Assembly (NCBI GenBank): GCA_021018815.1
Contig: JAITYX010000007.1
Location: forward strand, 1,426,001 to 1,490,000
Origin: Talinum fruticosum
Lineage: Eukaryota; Streptophyta; Magnoliopsida; Caryophyllales; Talinaceae
Reading direction: 5' to 3'
Length of the DNA stretch: 64,000 nucleotides
The translations under genes were made by a program, and so were the position numbers. The notes below the pieces were generated by a model. It saw only the letters and a list, made by a program, of their open reading frames with translations, searched no databases and had not been told where the DNA came from. Positions within the stretch are counted from its first letter, which is position 1. Each line of letters begins with the position of its first letter. Below are positions 46,001 through 61,000 of this stretch, one piece after another.

Positions 46001-49000
46001 TGTTCGAAGTAGAAAAGCCTTGTCTCGCTGGTGATTGACAGCTTGAAGCCGGTTACTTTTGTAATTCAAAAATAGGATAACCTCGTTTAGATAACCTACA
46101 AAAGTAAACAAATTTTGGTTCTCAAAGTATAAAATACTTTGGTCCAAGATTAGACACAGATAATAATTTAATTAAGATAATTAAGTGCATAATTATCTCG
46201 AGACCTAGAAGAATGGAATTTTCCGAGTCTAATATTCATTATACTTAAATTCCATCCGAGTCTAATATTCAGTCTTAAAAAAATCAAGTTATAAAGAGAA
46301 TATCGAGTATGAGTACTTGATCTAGACAAATATGTTTCAAACAAACATGCTGACTTAGAAAGTTGAATTAACGTTGTAATTCACTTTAACTTAAAATATG
46401 AAGTCGAACATAGATTAAAAGTGTTAGAGAGATTGTTTGAACATGCGATAAGTCGGAGTAGTGTCCGAGTGACTCGGAGCATCGGTATGAGTTGATGAAC
46501 AAGAATGTGATTTCGAGTCAATCGGAACCGAATGAAAACATATGCAATAGTTTCTATAACACTTAGAATGACTTGTAATCAAAACCTAGGAGAGATGAGG
46601 TTTGTACCGAGTCCTTGATAATACTCAGAATGATATAAATTCAGAATGTGAGTCTTCATTAACTTCTTGGGAAAAACAAAAAAGGGTGAAGGGGATACCA
46701 TAGAGTTGGGTCTATGGAACTGCTAGTAGCAGTATAATTTTAGGGTATAATTTTTAGGGTTAATTTCTTAAATGATTCAGAAGTTTAATGATTTGAGGAT
46801 ATACATTTAGAAGTTGCACACTGATGGCTTGAGCTTTCATGTGTAGAAACTTGTTACTTCATCCTATAATTATGCATTTATCAATATTTTCTTCCAAGAA
46901 ACATGTATTTTGCATGCAGGAGAGACTGCTGCTGGAACAGCTTCCACAGTTGTATACCATAAGGCATATTACAATATATGAGAATTGTTTTGTACCAATG
47001 TCTGTTCTGCATGTTTGATAATGCATTTATCATTATTTTCTTCCAAGAAACATGAATTTTGCATGCACGAGAGATCGCTGCTGGGACAGCTTCTGTGGTT
47101 GTATATCATCAGGCATATTACAATATATGAGAATTGTTTTGTACAAATGTATATTATGCATGTTTGAAATTATTTGAAGGAGCTTAAGAAGTATATTGTT
47201 CAAGCCAAGATCTCTCTTGTTACTTCTTAGGTTCTGTGGGAGGGTAGAGGTCAAAGTATTTATGAAATCTGGCACTTCAGGTTGCCAATTTTTGGAGAGG
47301 TGTTTTCTTCCAGTTTAAGCTAGTGTAACCAGTAGTCCTGCAGTGCCTCTCTTTTAGGCATGTGGATTTCCTTCCAATATTAGAAATTAAGTAACGAAAG
47401 ACCTGACGAAGATGGAAACAGCTGTGAGGTTATGATGATGAAAAGATAATACCACATTTTTGTCTCTCCTTTTTTCTTTTTCCTCTTCCCTTTTTGCTTT
47501 ATTGCTTGGGGGCGACATGGTGGGTTGAAACTACAATTTGTGCCCTGTGTCAGAGACTATTTACAACAGTGAATGGGAAAACTATGACTGATGTGGAGGA
47601 ATTAAAAGCAGGTTGTCCGAATGATTTTTGTATACCTAAGTTGTCCGAATTTTGAATCAATGTTTTTATTATTTGAAACATCTGATAATATTTTCTGTCA
47701 GATAAAGTTCGGTGCTAAATTAGGTACTTTGCTTGTTTGTTACTTTTTATACGTTCTTGTTGATATATTGTAGGTGTTAAAGAAGGATCTGGCAATATTT
47801 GGTTTCTTCATTGCCCTTGGCAGGAGTACGAAATCTTTCTTAGCTTCCAATGGTTTTGATAAAATTGATGAACCTATTGAAGGCTTTATTAGGTACCTTT
47901 TATATATTGTTTTAATCTGTTCCTGCCAATTTGTTTAAGTTGACTTTTCTTTGTGCCAATTTGTTACATAAATACATTCTTTATACAATCTATTAAATGG
48001 AATATCTATAAATGTTTTTCAGTGACAAGAAAACAATCTCTTTGGTGGTTATGACTTATGAGTCAGGTTGGATACTGTTGGAGTTATAAAAGTGGGGTTT
48101 GTAGCACATTGACAAAATTAGCAGCTTTGAGCATGTTTACAAGCTGATGAGTAACTCCACTATTGCGAATTCGTTTTAGGTTGGAACCTCATTGGATTTT
48201 TTATGCATTACTCATTTGTTTTAGGCCCATTTCATCTAAAATTAAACATGATGTCACTGTGTCAGAACGAGTTGCTTTTGGGCTTGCCCACCATCCTGTT
48301 TTGTTACGTGCATGTGTTGTGCCTTGTTAGTAGCCCACACTCCCCCGCCCGGGGGTGAATTATAAATGTGAGGTTTGTCCCACATTGACAAATTAGTGGC
48401 TTGGAGCATGTTTATAAGTTAATGAGCTATTCCGTCCATTGCCACTTGGTTTTGGGTTGAACCTCACTCGACTATATGCATTGCTTATTTGTTTGAAGCC
48501 CATTACATCTAAACTTTTAACACGTCCAATTGAATCTCCCTGAATGTAACTGCAGTATCCACATTTGGCATTGTTTTCATGGTGCTTATCTTTCGTTTTG
48601 GTCTTTTTGCAGATTCCTCATTGGGGGATGTGTTTTATATTATCCACAGCTCTCCTCAGTAAATTCTTATGAACTGTATGTGGAGGTTAGCATGTTGACG
48701 TGCGATTATGTGATGAAATCTACATTATTGAATGTAATTTATTGATTCAAATTATTATTCTACAGGTAGTCTGTGAAGTATTGGATTGGCTTCCTTTCTA
48801 TCCAGGCCACAGTAACAACTCTATTAAAAGTTCTCATGGGCATAAAAGCAAATCTGAAGTTCCTCTAAATGCAGAAGCTCTGGGCCAAGCACTAGATGTT
48901 TGCTCACAATGGATCATGATCTTTATTAAACACAGCAAGTGGGCAGAGAATCCTTCCAATGTTAAGGCAGCCTCATTTATATCAAAAGGGTAATCTTTCG

Positions 49001-52000
49001 TTGGACTTTGTATTCTTTATTCTTCCTTGATGTATTGCTGACAGTCTATGTTTTCCGCTTCCACTGACTTGTTCATTTCATACAGACATGACAAGCTGCA
49101 AGAGTGCAAGGAGAAGTTGGGGTTGCTAAAGTGAGTTCTTTCTCTTTATGGATTCATGGGAGGATTTGGGTGTGAAATGTAAAACAAACTAGTGAAATTA
49201 GTCAATCCAGGATACCTTTGGGCTCCCTGTATGACTTGTCAATGTATTTGGAATGTCAGTCAAACATGATGATCAAATTTGTCATATTAAGAAGACTTTG
49301 GGGCTGATTCTCTCCCTTTCTCTCTCTTGATGAGACGTCAAAAATTATATTAATGAGACACCAAGGGGGTGATGCCCTAGTAGAAAAGGGGCAAGTACAA
49401 ATATCATCATGGCCTTAAACTCTCTTGCATAATTCTATCTGCAAACCCAAAAGGGACACCTTTGAACCACAATTGGGCACTTGGCTCCAAAATACATCAT
49501 TCTCAAAAGGTAGAGCTTGAAATCCTAAAGGGATAAAGCTTTCCCTCAAAGTTCCATGGGTTTTTATCTTTCAATGTACACCACCAAATAGCTAAAGCAA
49601 CCAACTTCCAAATTCCGAGAATCCAACTCTTGTTCAATATTCTTCTCCATGCGACCAATACATCTTTAACATTAGAAGGTTGAACCCAGCTAACTCCCAT
49701 CAAAAGGAGAGACAAATGCCAAAGTGATGAAACCCAATGACAATGAACAAAAAGGTGGTCAATGGATTCTTCCTCTTCAAGGCACATAGCACACCAACTT
49801 GCTAAATTAAAATATCTTATTTTAAGCATGTCCTCTGCGGGAATCTTGCCTTAGATGCCACCCAAGTAAGAAAATAAGATTTCATAGGAGCTTTAGACTT
49901 CCAAATGGCCTTTACAGGAAAGATTTGACAAGTTAACCCATGAACAAGCCTATTACAGAAACTCCCAACACAATAGGACCTGATAGCCTCAAGATGCCAA
50001 AGAATCTTATCCGTAACCTCAGGTCAGATCAGGTACAAGCAAAGTCATCAAGCTGAGCATGCTTTTGTCATTTCAATCATTTCGATTTCTTGTAGAAGTA
50101 AAATTCCAATGGCTCTGGTCCCTGTACCACGATATTACTTATTGCACTGTGGCATCTTTCAAACGATCCATCCAAAAAAGATCAGGAAATTGAACTGTAA
50201 GAGGTTGCTCTGCACACCAAATATCATGCCTAGACAACACCCTAGAACCATTTCTCTCCTCAAAATTAACAAGAGACCTGAAAAGTTCAAGGCATGCAAG
50301 TATTGATTTCAACAACCCACCCCATGTGCATATGGACTCCTCTTATACACCATCTAAGACTATCTGTTCCATATTTGGCTGCAATCACTTTTTGTCCACA
50401 AAGTGTCTTCTTCAATAATATACCTCCAGCGCCATTTAGTCTTGAGAGCCTCGTTTAATGTGTGAAGTGGCCTAGTAATTAGCCCATCATGATCATCCTG
50501 CTTGGGACAACAATCATCATTCCATCTAACCAAATGAACGCTGTTATCACGATCATTCTTGTTTTAGACCAAAGCAAGTCTCTCATGATTTTCTCAAATT
50601 GACTTGCAATGCTCGCCGGAATTGTAAAACAAGGACATGTAACTATGTAATAAATTGGAAGGGTCCACAAAGTGTTTTGCAATAGAGTCAACCTCCCTCT
50701 GGACAACATCTTTGGCTCCCACATTGCAAGTCTCTTTTGAAGGCTCTCTACCACTGGCTCCTAAACTGCTTTGCACTTAAAGGAAGTACCTGAAGGAAGA
50801 CCCAAGTATGTAGAAAGAAGACAACCCACCCCATGACCAAAGTGTGCCAACTGCTGAATGTTAGGACCTCACTGATCGGGATGAGCACACTTTTCGATGA
50901 CTTAACTTTGAGCAGACATAGCTTCAAACATTAAAAGAATACATCTCAAGTACCCCAAGTAGCTCTCAAGAGGTCTGTAAAAAGCTTGTTTTTGGCAAAA
51001 AGATGGGAAACCAGCAAGCCAATGGACTGAGAGTTGCAAACTTGAAAACCTTCAAAAAGCATCGATACCTTTGCTCACTAATTTACCAAGGGTCCCCAAA
51101 ACCAAAATTAATAACACAGGGAATAATCGCTCACCTTGACGCAAGCCTCTCGAACTAGTGAAGCAGCCTGTAGCTTCACCATTGATCAAAATCGAATGGT
51201 GAACTGTGTAGAGATACAAAAGAAAACCCAGCTCCTCCACTTGCTAGGGAATCCCAGTTTATCTAGAGTGGCCACGAGGGAATCCCAAGAAACATGGTCA
51301 TAAGCCTTCTCTTTTAGCTTTCTGTTCCTTTTATTTTGGTTCCTTTCTTGTTTTTAGCTTCTTGTTGAATCCACTCTTTATTATGCTCTTTTTTCTGATT
51401 CTTGATGAGACGGAGCCTTTCTATCTTTTGGGGTTTCATCTTTTGGAGGAATCCTTTTCTTTGCAGTTGGATTGCCTCACTAGTTTGTTGGGTTTATTGG
51501 ATTTATGCTTCTCTGTTTATCTGGCTATAATGGTTTAGGTGGCAGATTATTGAGTTGATTTTGTGATGGCATTCCTTAGAGCTCCGCATTCTAATTCCTT
51601 CCTGATCGGTTGTTTTATTTGAAACTAAAATGCCCCACATAAGGTGAAAGGGTCCATTGATTTGCGGCAAACAGAAGTTCAGAGATTTTTAGACCAAAAT
51701 GAGCAGTTGTACTGAGCAATTTCCCAATATAAATATGCACAGAATCTAAAAATAATACATTTTCTGAAGCATGTAAAATAATACTCCCTCCATTTCAAAA
51801 TATTTCACTTTAAGGTTATGAGGGAATACCAAGAAAACATAAAATTCAAGACAAAATTGTGTTAAAAGACCAAGTTACCCAAAAATTTCATTGTGAAATG
51901 AAGAAAATCAATGAAAAAGGTAATTCATAAGGACAAAATCGGCAAACTAGTCATTAATACGTCATTGAAATTGTAAAGCGACAGATATTGTGAAACGAGA

Positions 52001-55000
52001 AAAGTAGTTAAAGTGACATGTATTTTGAAACAGAGGGAGTATATAAGATGACTGGTGATGGCGATTCAACATGCACATCACCTAGGCGAGTAGGATTATA
52101 TGCTCTACAAATGTTCCAACCCATCTGGATTGTCATTGCCCAAAGAACTCATGGGTCCCTTGGTTTTTTACTCTTTTTAATTTTTTTGCCAGGGTTGGGG
52201 GGGAAGGGGGAGCCTGTTCTATCTTGGGGTGGATTAAACAATAGAGTTGACAGTGCTGTCATCTTCTGCCCTCAATTTTTGTTTGTTCTGTAGCAGGTCT
52301 TTGCATATCAAGCTCACGGTATGAAGTCTGAACTATGCTTTATGATTGTGAGATACATGGCCTGGTTAAGTACTTCTGGAGTCAGTAGGCATTAAGGATG
52401 TTCACATCAGATATGCCAAGTTAAATTGAGGAAGCTTGTGCTTTCTATGAGTCTTGACTTTCTTCAGTGTTGTGCTAACTACTATTGTGTTTTAACTTTT
52501 GTTGCTTTAGGTATGTGTGGTGATAGCTGTGATTTTACTTGAACTGTATGTGTCTTTGAACTCTACTGCAGATATGAGTTTGTTGGGAGCCAGACTGACA
52601 GGTTTGTGGAGAGCGCTGAAGCTAACTCTAGTTTCTGGGCTAGGGAGGATCCAGACTCATTTGACAAGGTACTTCACAACCTTGATTCTGTGCATAATTA
52701 ATTGCAAGTAACACTTCCTGGTTCACTTAGTCCAGAACAGCAGATTGCTACTTATTGCACAAATTTAGTTTAATTTAGGCTTTGGATTGCATGTTCTATG
52801 ATTGTATGTTTCTGTGTATTGGATAGGCAGCCTATTATCTGGTGGTTCTTTTGATAGGCTACATGAGGTGTTTTGAATTCGGTTCTGCTGTCCATTGTGT
52901 AGAAAATGTTCTTATCATGTGTTTTCAATGACTGTTTTTACTTTTGATTTCCCCTTAAGAGAAGGTGGTTCTAGTCTTTTGCTGATTGTTGATGCTCATT
53001 TTAGGCTCTAGAAAGTGTTGAAGATGCTTTAGTAAGACTGGAAGAGTTGCTCCTAGACATGCATGTATCCAGCTCTGGTTCTGGAAAAGAGCATCTTAGA
53101 GCTGCATGCTCCGACCTTGAAAAAATAAGGAAACTTAAGAAAGAGACGGAGTTTCTCGAGGCGTCTTTCAGAGCTAAAGCGGCTTCCCTTCAAGAGGTAT
53201 GTTTCTCCAAATTCCAAATCCCCCCACCCCCGACAACAATTGTTTCCTCGCTTTTGCAATTTTCCTTACCAGGTTCACCCTAAATGGGTGTTTTGTGACT
53301 GATATCATATTCAGAGCAACGATATTGTGTGCTTAATACATGTTTAATTTAATTGCCTACCTGTTACTCTCCTTGGGATTTTAGAACCCTTTTCCAGTGG
53401 AATTGAACTGTCCCCTTAAATGAATACATTTGGTTATGGTGTTCGATTCTCTGTTTTGTTGTGTTCCTAACTCTTGTTGAAGTTGAACTACATGGAAACT
53501 CGGAAACACATTTATGGAACATGTTCTCCTTTTGGACTATGTTATCGATGGCAAGATGTTAACATATGTTCTTAGCTGTCAGCAGCCCCAGAGAATTCGG
53601 AAATTATTTCTAGTGTTCATTCAATGACTTCTGGGAAATTTTGTCCCCCCTCTCCAGCCACCCCTGAAAAAAGGAAATAGGGAAAAATATTCCAGAAATC
53701 GACCTGATTTCAAGAGCCTGCTACCTCCTTTGTATCGACTTGTTTATTATCCATTTTGGTCTTTCATCTCCATGAGAATAATTATACTGTGAATGTAATG
53801 AATTGAAAGTTCAAGCTATTGTCCTTTACCATGAGAAATTGAGTGATGGTTTATGTTTAAAATAGCAGTCGTGAAGAGTAGGCCTCCTTGAGTCTCAAAC
53901 ATGAGCATGGCGAATGATAATACAAAAATCTCTATGTACTGAGCTTTTGCTGTTCAACTCAAATCAATTCAGCTGCAACTTGAGGAAGTTTTTTCTCTTT
54001 TTTTCTTGGGGGGTGTCAGATGTTCTTTGCTTAAGCCTGGATTACAGATATACTTTGTTCTCTGGACTTGACATCAAAAGTTGTTAAGAGAGTTGAGTGA
54101 GACGTTTTGCTGCAGTCCACTATAATCTGATGATAAAAATGTTGTCCAGAAGACATTTTTAGTTACAAGTTGCCACTTTTTATCTGTTGCTCTTTTACTT
54201 TAGTTTCATTTTTCTTTGTTGACAAAATTAAAGGCCTTCAAGTATTTGAATGAAACAAGAAATAAAGTTAATCGAGCTTATTGAGTCACATCTTTGAGCT
54301 TTAGGATGACTCTTAATTTGACTGAGTTTTATGTTATATATTTTAGACATAGCTACTGTTATCCTATTATTTAGCTTTCTGTTGGAGTGAACTAAAGCAA
54401 ATGTCACTGCATGGAGGAATTCAGGGGATGGCTGGCAGGTGACATAGATCAAGCATGCATATAGTTCCAAAGGATATTATTCATATCGGAAGATATATTA
54501 CAAAGTGAGAGTTAGCTAACTGTCCTCTCCTTCTTTTATTATGGAGCAGTAGGCTGTCACGAGTAACCAAATCCAGGGTCTAATGGAAACAGTCACTTTG
54601 GAGTTCATTGTAGTTGTACGGCTTTATACATCCGACACATGAAATAGCCTGCTCAAGTTTATTGGTTTCGTTGGGTTTGACGCTCTTCAAAAAGAATGTG
54701 ATTCTCTTCTGAATTTACTTTATCAGTCTTGCTATGTCCTTTTAGTCATAAAAAGCCATACACTTCTGCATTGGACTAGGAAAATGACAATGGCGAATCT
54801 CTTTCCTCTGAGCGAAGGAGATTCATGGAAGGCAAAGATAGAGGTCATGGAGCTGCTTTGCAGGAAAAGAAAAAAGGGTATGCGTTTTCATAATATGTGC
54901 AAAGTTTTTGAGGCAATTGCTCTCGTTATCTTGAATGTTAACTTCTGAATATTGCTAACTTTTGGAATAGGAGACTGAATTTGATAACCAAAATTTTGTA

Positions 55001-58000
55001 CTCTCAGTAATCCTCTTGGTTTGTGGAACTTCCTAGTCCATCCCCGAACGAAGAAGCCTGCCCGTGGATCTTCTATGACTGCTGATGTGACTGTATGCAT
55101 CATCTTCTCATATTTCCATTTGACATTAGTTATTTACTTTTTAACCTTCAGTGTATCAAATTGTATTTCTTTCAGGGTTCATGTTGAGAGGATTTCTTTA
55201 TTGCAAGAGCTAAATGTTAGTCTGAGCGTGTATTGCCCAAGATTGTGTTTATCAACTGATTCTTTAATTTGTTCATAAATCTGGTAGATGATTGAGCGGG
55301 TTTAGTTGATAGATTTCCTTTTTCTGTTGAAGTTCTCATTTTCTATGGAAATTTTTATCCTGGTTCACAATTGAGCTTGAGTTCTGCCAAGATTAGGTTG
55401 AGGAAACCAAGGGATGACTCTGATGAGTTGAGGAAAAAACATTAGCATAATGTTTTTTCTAAACTTTATTATTTTTTTATGAATAGTCAACAAATTGGAC
55501 TAATAAGATACCAAGGGGATGTCATCCATGCATTAAAGGGGGCCAAAACTGCTGAAATCATCTACCTTCAAGCCCTCCTAAATAATCTTATATACGAAAT
55601 CTTGAAAGGTCAACTCTGAACCTCAGTTTAGAACTTGATTCCAACTACACTATTCTCAAAAAGTAGACCCTGAATTCTGTTAGGATATAGCTTTTCCCTT
55701 AAAAAGTTTGACTATTCATTTCCTTCTAAGTACTCCATCAAGTAGCTAATGCCTAGATTCCTTTCCTTGCAGCATAAGCTTTAGCTATAGTTGTCTTGAT
55801 TCAGCTGAAACTTACTAAGATTGTGTACTGCATTGTTGCTTCTTTAGTTACGATGTCCACAATGAGGAAAGTAGCTGTTTCTGATAGCATGCTTGAGCAG
55901 CCGATCACAAAAATAAAACTGCTACCGTAATGAACACCGTATGTTGCATTGGGAGAGAGTAAAATCGAAGGTTGCTTGTGTACCTTTTAGCGTTGGATTT
56001 CAAGCACATTATAATGACACAAGATGACTTAAGGGCCTATTCTTGCTCATTGCTTTCTACATATTTTAGATTTTTACTGACTTCTGGAAGATTTAAGATT
56101 TGTCCTGGGTTTGTAGATTTCTCCTGCTTTTCTTTTTCATGGTTTTTTTAAAAGGATTTCTTGATATTCCTGCATCTTTCTACGAATCGCTTATTTCTAA
56201 TGATTTCTATGGCTAGGAACTCTACTGATTTCTCGAAATATTTATACTTCTCTACCGATTTTGATGGACTTACACAATTTCATATAACATAATTTTTTTA
56301 CTTCTGAAACTTTTAAAAAACTAATTGAATGTTTGGCATGATGTGTGGTGCGGAGATCAACCTCTCAAGATTCAATTCCCACAGCTTTTTAGGATGGCTC
56401 ATTTGAAAGAGGCTACGAGTGCAAGAAGTAGCTTTTGGAATGGCACCCAAAACCAATGGAATTTAATTTTTTTGAGAAGGCCGAATGATTGGGAAGAAGA
56501 GAGTGTGTTGAGCATGCTAGCTTTGCTAGCAAATACAGAGGTTTATTTTGAGGGTGATGATGAGATTATATTTGGCCACATGATTAGAGTGGGCATTTTT
56601 CCAGTTAAGAGTTTCTACAAAGAGGTTTTTGAAGGGTCAAATCATCCTTGCTTTGCAGATGAGGCAATTTGGAAATGTCTAAAGCTCCCACCAAAGCATG
56701 TTTTCTAGCTTGGACGGCCACTTTAGGGAAGATTCCAACAGAACATGCTAGAAATTTTAAGTTGGCTAGTAGGTGAGCGATGTGCCTAGCGGAGGAACAA
56801 TATGCTGACCACCTTTTTTATTCATTGTCAGTGGGTCGCTGCTTTATGGCTCTTTGATGGCGGTTAGTTGGTGCAGCCTTCAACGGTAAAAGATGTTTTG
56901 GTGGCATGGAGGAGAAGGTTGAAGAAGAGTTGGGTTCTAGGAGTTTGGAAATTGATGCCATTAGCTATTTTATGGATTACTTGGAAGGAGAATAATTGCC
57001 GGATTTTTGAGGGCAAGACGAGGTCCTTTGATGATTTCAAACTTTATATTTTGAGAACTTTGTATAATTGGAGTCAAATTCTCAATCATGGGACAAAGTT
57101 GACTTTTTGGGATTTTGTTGATATTATTGTCTAGAGCTTGAGTGTTTGATATTTTGTGTTTGCCCCTTTTGTACATGGCTGACACCTCCTTGGTGTCTTT
57201 TAGTACATATTTTGTGTTTACTCATAAAAAAAAAACTTTTGATGCTTTAGTACCCTGATGTATGGCCACAGGCCACCCAATAAATTAGTTTAATATTTTA
57301 TGACAACAATAATTGCTACCCTGGGGTTTTGACTTTTAAGGGAAGAATAGCTTAGTCCTTTTCTTGGCAAAATTTCTACGAATTCATTCTAGCCCCGAAA
57401 TGGGGTACCTTTTGTTGATTTTACTAATTTTTTTATTGTTGGATTTGAACAAACTATGCTTGTTTTGATGGTCTTAAGTTCTTTTAAACTTCAATGGCAC
57501 TAGTGACTTTCCATTACCTGATTTAGTAGGCTTTGTCGTTGATACTCGATACTATAAGGCCCAAAATTAATTTAGAAAAACCTAAAAAAAAGTGAAGTTA
57601 GAATAAGTACCCCCATTTTAGAGCCAAAAGAGAGTTTCTAGAAGACGTTACCAAGTTCCGTCCAGATAAAAAAGGTAGATGTTACCAAGAAGGACTAAGG
57701 TATTAAAGTGTCAAATGTTATGTTTTTATCTACATATTTCAACAAGACATAACAGAGTGGAAGAAAATTTTAGAACAGACTAGGCTCTAAATTCTGAAGT
57801 GCCCTTTCAGGAGCCGTTACTTATCCTTCCAAATAAGGGAATCAGGGGTAGACTTGAGGTGGATTTTCTTATCTTCAAGGTTGGTTGTTACATACATACA
57901 GATGATTTTATTATCTGGTTGACTTTACTGCTTCACTTCTTCCAAAATGGTGGAATGAGATCTGGGATGAGTTAGATTTGGTAAGAACGCTGGAGGGGCA

Positions 58001-61000
58001 GTAGCTTTTCAGGGAAAAGAAAGTGTGGACCAAGATAGTTAGTCTTCTGCTGCTTTTTGTGTCATAAGGCCCTGATCCCTGATTGGGTAGTCTAAAAAGC
58101 ATAGTCTAGGAACCGGTGAGAGCTCCACGTCTGGAATGTAAATTATACCGTTCATTTAGAGGAACGAAATGCCACGACATCAGTTTAATACTAGTCTCAT
58201 TGGATTTAATTATTTAGCGTGCAACATTTGAGCCCATTCATTAATTTTTTTATGTTAATTTTTTTGGGGCTGGGGGATTAGGGCTGTGGGGTCAGTAAGT
58301 AACAGATCTTTCTTAATATTCTGTACAATTTTCACTTTATTTATTTATTTGATGCTCCTTAAACTTCACTATATGGGAGGAACTAGACCTTGTGAATTTT
58401 CACTTTGGAGACAGCATACGGAAGGAAAGCAGGATGAGCTTGAAAACCTTTTCTCCCCACTTTCCATCCCCCACCCCCAAAAAAAATAAAAGAAGAAAGA
58501 AACAGCCCTGTCAGGAGGATGTTGAGCCACTCAGAGCACTATTCTCTCTTGGAATCCCTTTTTTGTGATGATATGTTGCTCAAAAAGTATGTTAATGACA
58601 CATCAAGGGGGTGACACCCAAATACAAAAGGGGCAAGTACAAAAATTCATCATGCCCTCAAGCTCCCATGCATAATTTTATTTACAAAATCCAAAAGAAA
58701 CACCTTTCTTCCACAATTTGAGCACTTGGCTCTAACTATACAGCATTCTCAAAAAGTAGAGCTTGAAATCCTGAAGGGATGAAGCTTTACCTCAATAATC
58801 CTTTTGCAACTCTTTTTATCATGAACTTCTGCCTTTCTTGCATGCTGAAAGTGATTACAGACTGAAAATAATCTGTGTGTCCGTTATAGAGCTAAACTTA
58901 ATGCTAAATGGGGAAAAGTACATTTGCTTTGCTGCTTAGTGGAGCCTTTGAAGGTGATTATGCCAACTTTGTGAAGGGAAGTATGTCAAAAAACTTTTGT
59001 AATGCCTTTTAGCAATTGCTAGGCTTTGTAAGTTGGACATGATCCATAGTTGTCCCTAGAAGTGGATATACCTTTCTGTTGCATTTTGTCAAGTACCCTT
59101 CCCACTTTAATTTGATTGGGTGTTGGTTCCATCTTAACTCATGTGTTGATGACAATGTAACTTTTCAGGTTGTTCATTGTTGATATTTTAATTCATTAAT
59201 ATTTTTTGTCTGAATAATTTCTGTTACTAGATAAATTTCTTCTTTGGTAAACTGGTCTATGAAAAAATGTATGTTTTTATCATGCATCCTTGCAAGTTAA
59301 ATAGTAGGAGATAGATTCATGGACATTGAACATTTATGATTTTCTTTGATTGGTGGCTGTCAGACTCTATGTTTCAAAAGAACAACCATTACTGCTTTGT
59401 TCTTTTTCTTTCATTTCTTTTTCTTTTTCCTTTTTTTTGGGGGGCATTGAGAGAAGGGGTTATCTGTGATTGTAGAACCCAAAACTAAAGTAGAAAATTA
59501 GAGCTCCTTTGGTTGTATGATCTATCACTTCATTTTTGTACTTAAGAACTGCTAAAAATTTCTCTGTTACTGTTAAGTGCTAAAAGTGCCTTCCTGGGAT
59601 GATTGGTGTGTGAATGGATCCAATTGGCACCAAGTAGACTCAAGAAAGTGACAGCTTTTTCCTATCAATTATAAAAAATTTTGTGATCTTTGAAGTTGAA
59701 ATTTTAATGTCATTAGCATCTGAACAATTTGAGAAAACTAGTTAAATCCTGGATTCTATATCTCAAAATCTAGACGGAGCATAGTTAGGGGGCCTGCTGT
59801 GCTATCTTTCTAGAACTGTTGTGTTCTGGGTGGGGATCCTGTTTACATCATCATTTGTCTTGGCACTGTCGTAATTTCTTCAAGTTGTTGCATTTTGTAA
59901 CATTTGATGTTGATTCCTGAAATATATCTTTGTTTGTCCTTTCAAAACTCAAGACAGACAAGTCAGCTGGATCGTATGGCGTCCGAGCTGCAGATGCTGG
60001 AAAATCAGATTCAGACAAAATTCAGCGTTTTGAATTATTGAGGAGTGAGCTCATGGAGCTTGAGAAAAGAGTCCAAAGAAGCACAACGAAGTCTGAAAAT
60101 GAAGGGGTAATGCATAAGTTTTAGCAATATAATCATTGTGTGTTTATATGATGGAGATGAAGATAAAAGGAATGAAACCTAAAATATGGAGATGAAGATA
60201 AAAGGAATGAAGCCTAAAATAAGGAGATTAGGGAATCATCTTGGATATGGAAAGTTAGGCCCTATTCCATTTAGGTGTTCCATTTAGTTGTAAGGATGTA
60301 AGGTATATAAAATGTTTTACATGACTTAAAAAATGTTTAATATATTTTTATATTTATATACAACATATTTGTATTTTTATTTATGAATTTAATGTAAATT
60401 ATAAAATTTATATATTTGTAATGCTAAATGCATATGTATCAATGATTTGTTTTCTTCTTTTTTTATTTTTAAAAACAAAATTATGTTTGATACTTATGAA
60501 AAGAGTTTTTATAAGATGTATAAATGAATTTCATATAATAGATAGTTAAAAATGACTTTAATTTTACAAGTTTAAAATAAATGTTCTCAACTAATTAAGT
60601 GTTTTTAAAACTATTTTATGCATCTATAAAAGCTTTTTTCATAAGTATCAAACATAACTTCTTATTTTCTTGAAAAATAAATAATTAAACATGACATATA
60701 TGCATTTGGCATCACAAATATATAAATTTTATTATTCTATTATGTAGAATTCATAAATAAAAATACAAATATGTTGTGCATAACTATAAAATACACATAT
60801 GAATATATTAAACATTTTTATCGAATCATATACAACATTTTGTATTCATTCTAACTCTTTTGAACTTCTTACAACTCCTTATATCTTTTTATGCATTCTT
60901 ACAACTCCTTGCAACTTATGTTAAATGGAACAGGCTAAAATAACTCAAATAATTTAGTCACATTCAACTTAACTATTCACCTATAAACTTAAATTTTAAC

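Larger units (their letters stand above)
41231..47773 (+). other. Intron 5, transposon-rich
   Basis: 6.5 kb, the longest intron. In order it holds a 108 bp tandem duplication, a SINE-like unit, a 77 bp tandem duplication, a MITE-like inverted-repeat relic, an L1 fragment, a solo LTR and a 149 bp tandem duplication. The remaining sequence (42430-43110, 47180-47770) shows nothing recognisable. Confidence 0.8.
49131..52571 (+). other. Intron 9, with L1 and Stowaway insertions
   Basis: 3.4 kb. An antisense L1 fragment occupies 49316-51315 and a Stowaway MITE 51784-52039. No feature seen in 51316-51780 or 52042-52571. Confidence 0.8.
55093..59953 (+). other. Intron 13, with L1 fragments
   Basis: 4.9 kb. 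It contains an L1 3' scrap (55480-55770, minus), an L1 ORF2 end with poly-A (about 56310-57236, plus) and another L1 3' scrap (58574-58810, minus). Nothing else recognised. Confidence 0.75.
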
